Assembly: GCA_003427395.1 (NCBI GenBank)
Contig: BFEA01000445.1
Coordinates: 606,208-627,012, forward strand
DNA: 20,805 nucleotides
Direction of reading: 5' to 3'
Source of the DNA: Chara braunii
Taxonomy: Eukaryota; Streptophyta; Charophyceae; Charales; Characeae
In this document: positions 14,332-20,805 of the stretch, piece after piece
How the letters are laid out: every line of letters begins with the position of its first letter
Position numbering within the stretch: position 1 is the stretch's first letter
The notes under the pieces: model-generated
Database searches by the model: none
The model's input: the letters and a program-made list of their open reading frames with translations, nothing else
What the model was told of the DNA's origin: nothing
Position numbers and translations under genes: made by a program

Positions 14332-14355
14332 GGGAGGGGAGCTAGGGGGGGCGGG
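14332..14355 (+). other. G-quadruplex motif
   Basis: Four G-runs of 3, 4, 7 and 3 residues are separated by loops of 1, 5 and 1 nt, satisfying the standard G3+N1-7 pattern on the plus strand. It sits just left of the AT-rich block. Whether it folds in vivo is not visible from sequence. Confidence 0.7.
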
Positions 14356-14610
14356 AGAGATATGAGTGGGGGAACAAATAAATGTAAGGACGTAGGGGAA
14401 GGAAATAAAGAGGATTAGTGAGAGGATGCAGAAAAAAACACAAAATTCGTGAAAAACTAACAAAACCACAAAACCTAACATTTTTTATAGAATGAAAAAA
14501 GTAAAAGTCAAACATTTATTTTTGACAGATAAAAGAGAGTGTTTTAAACTGTTTCCCGAGAAAAAAGACAAAAAATTGATAAAAAATCTAACGATTTTCA
14601 AATGAAGGTC

Positions 14611-14627
14611 ATAGGTTCAAATCCTGT
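14611..14627 (+). pseudogene. tRNA 3'-half fragment (T arm)
   Basis: ATAGG-TTCAAAT-CCTGT forms a T stem (with one T-G pair) and canonical 7-nt T loop. The preceding AAGGTC resembles the variable region of organellar tRNA-Pro-like sequences. Upstream bases do not form a D or anticodon arm, so only the 3' half is visible. Confidence 0.4.
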
Positions 14628-14644
14628 AGGATGTTGAATTATTC

Positions 14645-14678
14645 GGGAGAGTGGCCAAGTGGTTAAAAGCGACAGACT
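14645..14678 (+). pseudogene. tRNA 5'-half fragment, tRNA-Tyr-like
   Basis: GGGAGAGTGGCCAAGTGG and the following TTAAAAGCGACAGACT closely resemble, from memory, the acceptor, D arm and anticodon 5' strand of plant mitochondrial/bacterial-type tRNA-Tyr. Similarity stops where the anticodon would begin, and no 3' half follows. It is a truncated fragment. Confidence 0.5.
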
Positions 14679-14713
14679 AATGTGCAAGAAAATTATTTCC
14701 AGCAAAGTCCATG

Positions 14714-15233
14714 TTATAAGACTATAAATCGTTCTCGGTAGATTGGCAAAAACAATAGCTCAAACAAGACAATGTTCAAGGACTGCAAGCATTGCAAGGC
14801 GAACTCGAAAGATGTTAAAAAAAACAGTTTCAGTGAATACTCATTTATAGAACTATAAGACGTTTTCAGCAATTTGGTAAAAATCAAGCTTTGCGATAAC
14901 TGGTTTATAGAACTATAAATTAATATAAGTCTATTTTTAAGTTAACTGTAAAAACATTGTTAAAAAATATATGTTATGTAAGAGAAAAATTCAAACAACT
15001 TTTGCTTGGGAGACATCTTCAAATTATCAGCCAACCATTTAAATTATCAGTCAACCACGATTTCAAATAAAAAAATGGAAACATATTTTAATAAAAAACA
15101 CAAAAAACAATGTATTCATCCATGTATGAGAGAACATATCCAAGCGAACGTATTCGTGAACAGGAGAACATGCGTGCATGTTTGGGAAACCCCCGAATAG
15201 GTTCGTCATGCTACATACCTTATAGAACTATAA
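14714..15233. repeat. Four dispersed copies of a TTATAGAACTATAA palindrome
   Basis: Exact TTATAGAACTATAA occurs at 14845-14858, 14905-14918 and 15220-15233. A variant TTATAAGACTATAA is at 14714-14727. Each forms a 6-bp stem with a 2-nt loop. The first two copies share about 45 bp in all, including CGTT-TC and TTGG-AAAAA downstream. Spacings are irregular (131, 60 and 315 bp). Confidence 0.8.
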
Positions 15234-15580
15234 ATATGATTTTTAAAGATAAACAAAAAACTGGATATTTCAGTTCCTTAACAAACGGTGTTTTGCAAGG
15301 TAGTGATTTTTTGTTAAAAAACTTGTTTTTCTCCTCACCACTTCCAATGGTTATGAAAAAATAATTTTTTTTTTTTTTTTTGCGGTTAATTTACTTCACA
15401 TATAATTTTGTTAATATAGGAGGCCTGAAAAGTGTACTATAAAAATCCTTAAAACTTTTCGTGCAAACCAAACAATTTTTTTGTTTAGGTTTTCATACGA
15501 AATAAATTGCAATGGCAATTTGGCACATTTTTGTTTTTGTCACTCCCCTGATTCTCCCCACTGTTCTTTTGGTACCCCTT

Positions 15581-15638
15581 TTAAACCAGTGCTACCGTTC
15601 CCCCTGACTTTGGGATGACGGGGGTAGTGGTGGTTTGA
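15581..15638. repeat. Short foldback of the TTAAACCACCA family
   Basis: TTAAACCAGTGCTACC (15581-15596) and GGTAGTGGTGGTTTGA (about 15623-15638) are inverted with a few differences, joined through C-rich and G-rich runs and a loop of about 15 nt. The terminal TTAAACCA and GTACC/CTACC blocks match the ends of the elements at 1246 and 2908, so this looks like a minimal, internally deleted member. Confidence 0.55.
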
Positions 15639-15894
15639 GCATTTGTGCAATAATCCGCTTTGGATAATAATAATAATTTGTTTGTCCTAAAAACATAAGG
15701 AGACTGTTAAAGATAGTGGCAATGATTGCCCTGATCCCAAAACATAATTATTTATTCAAACTAATTGTTGTACCAACATATCTGTTGAAGATCAGTAACA
15801 ACAACAAATAGATAACAACAACAAGTCTTCTGTTAAAAGGAAAAAGTAGTCATAGTTTCTAAAGATACGCTGTTTTGTACTTGCTCGAGGGGTC

Positions 15895-15945
15895 CTTTGG
15901 GTGGGGGGGTTCAACGGTGGTGGGGGATGGGAGGTGGGTGTCGTG
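15895..15945 (+). other. G-rich tract with quadruplex potential
   Basis: Runs of 3, 7, 5, 3 and 3 G residues lie within about 45 bp, but one loop is about 12 nt. It only meets relaxed G4 criteria. The opposite strand's Pro/Thr-rich ORF (15792-15986) is a composition artefact. Confidence 0.45.
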
Positions 15946-16019
15946 GGTGTTGAGTGCGGACGCAGGACTATGAGCAACTGCTGCACAGGAATCGGTAGGT
16001 CGGGGGAAGGCGGCTCATA

Positions 16020-16466
16020 TTAAGACGCATAGTCATAGGATCTACGGCGAGTTCTCCTCCTAGAAGAGAAGTCATCAATTTTTTTCTTCTGCGGCATCTT
16101 GATCAGTCTGGTCGAGGAAAGTGAAGATATAAGTTGTCGCTTCGAGCTTGATGACGAGTCGTGGGAGTGCTGGTTACGATGAATGACAAAATCCTCTTCG
16201 AAAAATTCGGTGCTGACTAGTACTGAGTACCAAATCCACAAGGCCAGGCCTGATCTGTGAGTAATGAGAACCAAGGTCCGGACCCGGATTGGACGAGTTG
16301 GAGGAGGAACAAATGAGAGATATCCGTCTGGATAAGCTGCTTGGAAAACCCCTTGAAAAAAAATGCAAGTGGTGAAACGAATCCTGAAAGTCCCCCAAGA
16401 GAAGGAAGGTTCTCCGCGCTGTCGTGCCAAATACCCTTGCAAGGGTATGTGGCGTACTTTTTGCAA
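16020..16466 (-). CDS. Hypothetical ORF, 148 codons, basic Ser/Arg-rich C-terminus
   Basis: This is the most protein-like open frame in the window that is not built on a repeat. It has a hydrophobic stretch in the middle (SGLALWIWYSVLVS, around residues 72-85), then a Ser-rich segment and a strongly basic tail (KMPQKKKIDD...RRRTRRRSYDYAS). I recognise no family. The ATG at 16466 lies a few bases beyond an 18-bp palindrome (16431-16448) that the frame crosses. Acceptor-like TTTCAG and TTTTTCAAG on the minus strand suggest it might instead be a terminal exon starting further in. No promoter, partner exon or conserved motif supports it, and it could be spurious. Confidence 0.25.
   Translation of the reverse strand: MQKVRHIPLQGYLARQRGEPSFSWGTFRIRFTTCIFFQGVFQAAYPDGYLSFVPPPTRPIRVRTLVLITHRSGLALWIWYSVLVSTEFFEEDFVIHRNQHSHDSSSSSKRQLISSLSSTRLIKMPQKKKIDDFSSRRRTRRRSYDYAS
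16431..16448. repeat. 18-bp perfect palindrome
   Basis: ATACCCTTGCAAGGGTAT is a perfect palindrome, weakly extended by GCC/GGC two bases further out. It could be a dimeric protein binding site or a foldback remnant. Function is unknown. Confidence 0.7.
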
Positions 16467-16474
16467 GTCACGCC

Positions 16475-18000
16475 TGTTTAGCCTTGTCCGTAGTTGAGTG
16501 GCGCAAGCGGGGTACCGAGTCTACCGACGGCAAGGTGCAGTCGTGCGCAGGTTGGGTGTCCGCAGCGTCGGAGGCGCAGCGGGACGCACCGCCCCTTGTC
16601 CCCTTAGTTTTGTGTTTCCCCGCACTTACTATTTTTGTGTATTGTTTGTTTTGCTATTATTGGTTGTCCTACCTTTCCACTGTTTGGGCTCGACGATTGG
16701 TTCCGAGGCCAGTGTCGGGACGGTTTGACCTGGCTCAGATTGCTACATCACTGGGTACAAGGCGCCGACGAAAATCCTCCACTCTACCAGCGTTGCAAAC
16801 TCGGACCGAAGAGGTCCACGGGGGTGAGAGCGATGCAGTTCGTAGTCGTGGCTCCCCTTTGTGATCCAATTGGAAAGCGTCGATAGGGACTGCTGCCCGA
16901 GGGTGGCGTGGGCTGCCGCGGGTGCACTGTTCGCTGGGCATGACCTGTGACAAAAGGTTGAGTGTGAGCCGAAGGGTGATTAGTTCACGAGACGGAAGAA
17001 ACCAAGGTGACGGGGGCCTGCAGCAGGGCCACCATCTGCCAGCCAAGGCTTGCCGTGAAAACGGCTTAAGTATGAGCATACATGTTGGGGCCGGAAAGAT
17101 GGCGAGCTATGCCTGGGCGAGGGCACTAGGGCAGTGGCCGCATTGCCCAGGGTGAGTTTCACATGGGATCCACCTCACAACAACCCAATTTGCAGGCTCT
17201 GCAGCAGGTAAGGGCGTTGTGACGAGGCGCACATTGATACTGTGTGTAAAAGGGCTGTCGGATTGGAGCCCGGGCTGCTGTGTTGGTACGGTGAGTAAGC
17301 CATTCGTCGTACTGCGTATACAGGCGGGGCACTGATCAAACCCCTTCGGTAGTCCTCCCCTCTAGACAATGGAGTCGCTGGCCGATGCAGTGCGCCGCTG
17401 TAGTGAGTCGTGAAGCAGCAAGGGCGGGTGAAGTTGCAAGAGCGGACTATTGCTGGCAGCGACGGGCGTTGGAGTAGAGCGACAACAAGGTGAGGCAGCG
17501 CTGGCACAACACTAAGGCAGCAAAGCCGGACAGCAACTGGCGGATCAGAAGGAAACAGGCGCAGAGTGGGCACCGACCGGGAAGAAGAAGGGAAGAAAGT
17601 TGATGAACCCGGACGCGAAGCTGCACCGGGTGCGTTCAAGGATTGGGGCAATGTAGAGACGGAGGAGCTAGCGTTGGGGGAGAGCGGAGTGCCACAAAGC
17701 GGTGCAGAGTGGGGTGCCATAGAGCGAAGGGCTGAGGACGAGGGGGTACGGGTGAAGTAGCCAGGGGCGAGAACGAACCCGGGCGGGAAAATGCGCCGGG
17801 ATGCATGCGGAAAGCCACCGACTATGGCGAAAGGAGAAAAAAGCGTAGCTTACTCGTTTAGTGTTAGAATCGGGCCGGAAAAGAAGCTAAACTAGGTTTT
17901 TCATATTGGGCAACCCCGATTTTGAAGTTAGTTCTAGCTAGAAGTTAGTAGGTTAGGAGCTAGATGGAAGAAGCGTTGCGCGGAGCTATGGCGGAGTGAG
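16475..18000. other. No gene recognised; GC-rich, many short frames
   Basis: GC content is higher than to the left, purine-rich on the plus strand after 17400. Overlapping frames up to 181 codons exist on both strands (for example minus 17175-17720, Ser/Pro/Leu-rich) without recognisable domains. Donor-like GCAGGTAAGGG occurs at about 17204 and CAGGGTGAGTTTCACAT at about 17150. The latter resembles CTGGGTGAGTGTCACAT at about 20293. I cannot assemble an exon chain. Confidence 0.4.
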
Positions 18001-18025
18001 CAGGAGAAGAAGAAAGAATGGGTAT

Positions 18026-18236
18026 CTCCCTCGTTCCTCGACCAAAACGAGGGAGGGAGGAGCCATTTTGGTGGTTTTAGGGGTGGGCGGCCTCAAATCT
18101 GAGGTTAGTTTTAGTGGTAAATAAGTATAAAAAGGGATAGTAGAGAAAAGGGAGCACGCAGAGGTATATAGAGAGAGAGGACATGGCCGCACCAGAAGAC
18201 AAAGATCTCGCTCGATTCTCGTCGAAATCGAGCGAG
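18026..18236. repeat. Two related hairpins 181 bp apart
   Basis: CTCCCTCGTT/AACGAGGGAG (18026-18035 with 18046-18055, 10-nt loop) and CTCGCTCGATT/AATCGAGCGAG (18207-18217 with 18226-18236, 8-nt loop) are flanked by similar sequence (AGAAGA...ATCTC before, GGGAGGAG after). They are a diverged direct duplication in which stem pairing was kept while the bases changed. Confidence 0.6.
18126..18134 (+). promoter_or_regulatory. TATA-box-like motif
   Basis: TATAAAAAG lies between the two related hairpins, in a purine-rich context. There is no supported gene downstream, so this is a motif match only. Confidence 0.2.
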
Positions 18237-18329
18237 GGAGGAGACTAAGTTGAGGTTTTGAGGTATTGCCAAGCTGATAGCGGCGTCGGATTTCGCGTTG
18301 GAAGTGCAAGATTGGAGGCGCAAGGTACG

Positions 18330-18930
18330 GGAGCTGTGCACATTGGGAGGGGGAACGAACTTACCCGACTTTTGGTAGTAGATTCACTCGAGTTCCAGTC
18401 GCCTCTGAGGGGGATGCTGCAGGAAGGCAGCGACGATGGAGACTTACCTGTTGGCGATTCCATGGCTCATCCTGAAACGATGCGACCTGCTAGGGGGAAA
18501 GGCGTTCTCTCCTTGCATAGTCAACGGGTGGTAGTTGTGAGCTCGTCAAGAGCCACATGGTAGGAGAGGTTATGTAGTAACTGTCGAGGAAAAGAGGAAA
18601 GGGGGCCGGACTTACCGTGGAAGGCGGGCAGCAAAGCCATGATCGTGGTTGGGGTCCCGACCAGGTTTGTGCGGGGTGGCGGGAACAGTTAAGGTAGGAG
18701 GAAGGGGCAAGCGATCCCGCAACCTCAAGGTGAGGGTCGGGCGAAGCACCAGAGTAGGGGATAAGGTTTTTCCGGGTCTTCATGACGGGCAATTTAGCCT
18801 GATGAGCTTTGCTCGCAAAGGGTAGTGGTTGTGTTTTGAGGCTACGGGTAGTGGGGACTATGCCCCGGGGAGTAGCTCGTTGAGGGTGGAATGAACCTAC
18901 CCGCATCCTAAGGGTAGATTCGTTTGATCT
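18330..18930. repeat. Diverged direct repeat containing donor-like motifs
   Basis: GGAACGAACTTACCCG...GGTAGTAGATTCACTCGA (18352-18391) and GGAATGAACCTACCCG...GGGTAGATTCGTTTGA (18887-18927) share order and about 75% of bases by eye. Weaker similarity extends upstream. The copies are about 535 bp apart. Read on the minus strand, each contains GT(A/G)(A/G)GTTC, like a 5' splice site. Confidence 0.5.
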
Positions 18931-18939
18931 TGTGCATCC

Positions 18940-20340
18940 AGTCAATTGGAGCAGCGGCGGTTGCCGAGTCTACTGTGGATGATTGCACTACCTTGAGTGT
19001 AACCGCTTAGAGTCGTGCGACCGCAGGCTCACCATGGGACGCGATGGTGTAGCGTGGGAGGGGAGTGTTCGAACTGCTAAGGAGGGTCCCCCGCTGCCTT
19101 GTGCGGTGCTGGACCGATGCGCTCGACAACGTGGCTCAACAATCTACTGTCGACCCATAATCTGGAGGAGTAGTCCTTTGCAGAGGCCAAACAGAGTGAG
19201 AAGAAGTAGTCTAAGAATGGAATGCGTAGATCGTGCACATGTCGCTCCTTGTATTTGCCAGTGCCGCGCATGCTCTTGACTGATCTAGTGTTGATAAGAG
19301 ATTTGGACTGCGAGTCCCGACGAACATCAAGGAGATGAGGAGGTTAGAGTAGAATGAGTGAGAGAGGAGTTTCATTGCTTATACTCGCAGCGGGAATGAG
19401 TGTGCCCAATTCTAGAAGGTGCAAAATGCGGCGCTTTCTACGAATTCTCAAAGATCGCTAGTGACGAGGTTTGAGACGTATCTTCTTTCTACGAAGCTTG
19501 ACTGTAATAAAGTTAGAGTGTTGGGTAGAATTAACTGGAGAGAGAAAAGGTCAAGTGGAAGAAGTGAGAATGTTGGAGGGTCCAATACGAAAATGCGTTG
19601 GATATTTTCGGTAGCTAAAACTGGGGGAGGAGTTATGGAGGAGCACAGGGGAGTGGTGAGAGAGGAGAATATACTAGCCAGTTGTTAATATGAATGGGTT
19701 TCTTCAGTTTGAATAGTGAAGTTGGAGGGAAAGAAAGAGAGAAGGACCGAGTCGAACAACAGTGGGTTGGCATAAGTGAGAGAGTGGTAAGAGGACAAAT
19801 TGGACGGGGATGAGGGCTTGGCAGGTTGGTTGTGGGGAGGCAGGTTTGCGGCAACGGGGAGTTGGGCAGGTGGGCGATCTCCAATTCTGCAGGCAGACAT
19901 GTTCATGATGAGATGTGGAGGTGAGGAGAGGCCGACTTACCGGGACGGGACAAAACGACAGGGAAGAATTGACCGAAGACCGCTGGCTGGTGACCGACTT
20001 GGAGTCTTGGATGACAACGACTACAACTAGCCATATGACTATGCAACAGACTGGCATTGAGACCCTAGTGACTGCAATCTGATTGTCCATATGCCAAAAC
20101 AAAGCAAGGAGAAAGACTCGACCTCTGTAGGACCTGACCCTTGTGTTTGCAGTGAATGCTGCGAGCGGTCGGACTCTAAGGGGCGCAACTCTGGAAGGCT
20201 CACAAGCTATCATGGGCGGACAGCCGCCTGTGACTTATACTGTCGCCGAGCAAGGCAGTGGAACCGACCGGACCAGCGAGGCCGTGCATCAGCCTGGGTG
20301 AGTGTCACATCGAACCACTAAAACCGCTGATGCTGTTGGA
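18940..20340. other. No gene recognised
   Basis: Mixed composition, purine-rich around 19300-19900. The minus-strand frame 19704-20213 (169 codons) is the longest and includes a perfect donor-like GTAAGTC (19934-19940). It lacks any domain and its 3' part is low-complexity Pro/Ser/Leu. Not called. Confidence 0.4.
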
Positions 20341-20569
20341 TGCCTGTTGTACGTAGATTGACAATACTGTAAGAAATTGAGATGAACGTAGGCCTTAGAT
20401 GAAGTAAGTGTACAATTGTAATGGGGAGTCCCAAATGGCAAGGTCCCAAAACTAGTTCCAAACTCTAGTTATGCTGGCTCGGTTGACGCCAACTGAGGAT
20501 GAGGCAGTGCCATCCACTTACTGCACAACAGAAAGTGTAGTTCTACGCATAATGTGTGTGACACTATGT

Positions 20570-20571
<2 letters not shown>

Positions 20572-20643
<72 letters not shown>
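20572..20643. repeat. (CT)n microsatellite
   Basis: A pure CT array of about 36 units. Frames through it give Ser-Leu repeats. Confidence 0.97.
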
Positions 20644-20645
<2 letters not shown>

Positions 20646-20716
20646 GGCATGCAGTTTGATTTTTGAAAATGTAACTTAATTTTCAGCATTCCGCTAACTC
20701 ATCTGCGCGTGCACAC

Positions 20717-20717
<1 letters not shown>

Positions 20718-20805
<88 letters not shown>
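20718..20805. repeat. (GA)n microsatellite running off the window
   Basis: A pure GA array of at least 44 units reaches the last base. It is the complement of the CT array 75 bp earlier, so the two form a long inverted repeat that may have stopped assembly here. Confidence 0.97.

Larger units (their letters stand above)
14450..15540. other. AT-rich block with tRNA fragments; possible organelle-derived insertion
   Basis: Composition drops to strongly AT-rich compared with both sides. The block contains a tRNA T-arm fragment, a tRNA 5'-half fragment and four copies of a TTATAG-AA-CTATAA-type palindrome. No ORF over 84 codons is present. A mitochondrial insertion (NUMT) would explain the tRNA fragments, composition and palindromes together, but I recognise no organelle protein gene. 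A decayed AT-rich transposon is the alternative. Confidence 0.4.

Noticed and set aside
14600-14690. Permuted tRNA gene (3' half upstream of 5' half, as in some algae)
   Set aside because: The acceptor strand after the T arm (AGGATGT) does not pair with the 5' strand GGGAGAG, and no anticodon loop can be assembled from the two pieces. They are unrelated fragments.
14714-15233. CRISPR-like array of short palindromic repeats
   Set aside because: Only four 14-bp copies with irregular spacing (131, 60, 315 bp), no spacers and no cas genes; eukaryotic context.
17175-17720. 181-codon Ser/Pro-rich minus-strand protein
   Set aside because: Low-complexity composition from GC/purine bias, overlapping open frames, no domain or splice support.
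1-20805. Prokaryotic operon, prophage or defence system
   Set aside because: Plant-type tRNA-Ser and U6 sequence, microsatellites and poly(A) retroposons show eukaryotic nuclear DNA. No ribosome-binding-site/ORF arrays exist.

Overview
This is eukaryotic nuclear DNA, repeat-rich and gene-poor, and I find no convincing intact protein-coding gene in it. The only gene I call with high confidence is a complete tRNA-Ser(GCU) at 2314-2395 on the plus strand. Its D, anticodon and T arms resemble land-plant/streptophyte tRNA-Ser(GCU), and two U6 snRNA-derived fragments carry the plant-type U6 3' end (CGCATAAATCGAGAAA). Together these suggest a green plant or streptophyte alga with a large repetitive genome. 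The species cannot be fixed from the sequence alone. Both window ends are simple repeats (poly-A plus AC at the left, CT and GA at the right), as expected where an assembled contig stops.

Layout. 1-780: microsatellites and unique DNA. 780-1060: a tRNA-like Pol III promoter head, probably SINE-like. 1200-2230: nested foldback (inverted-repeat) elements, a poly(A)-tailed short retroposon and a U6-derived fragment on the minus strand. 2314-2408: tRNA-Ser with its T5 terminator. 2900-3210: another foldback element. 3490-4580: direct repeats, then five further inverted-repeat structures, two with near-perfect long stems. 5150-5380: heptamer and 26-bp tandem repeats. 5650-6310: a strongly pyrimidine-biased tract. 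6780-9080: mostly unclassified sequence with a 31-bp tandem repeat holding the single N of the window. 9740-9845: a second U6-derived retropseudogene with a perfect target-site duplication. 10000-10310: a doubtful gag-like remnant. 10921-11413: a 135-bp tandem duplication and a foldback. 11700-12002: a promoter-like segment. 12375-12866: a foldback and a 32-bp minisatellite. 13224-13659: two adjacent minus-strand retroposed insertions, each with a poly(A) tail and perfect 11-12 bp target-site duplications. 14450-15540: an AT-rich block with tRNA fragments and a recurring palindrome, possibly organelle-derived. 16020-20300: GC-richer sequence with one 148-codon minus-strand ORF, duplicated hairpins and a series of minus-strand splice-donor-like motifs.

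How it fits together. The elements point to two mobilisation processes. One is poly(A)-primed LINE-type retroposition acting in trans on short Pol III transcripts (U6 RNA, a SINE-like family, perhaps others). The other is accumulation of non-autonomous foldback elements of several related families. No transposase or reverse transcriptase is encoded here, so every element would depend on enzymes supplied from elsewhere. Most open reading frames are by-products of tandem repeats or inverted repeats rather than genes.
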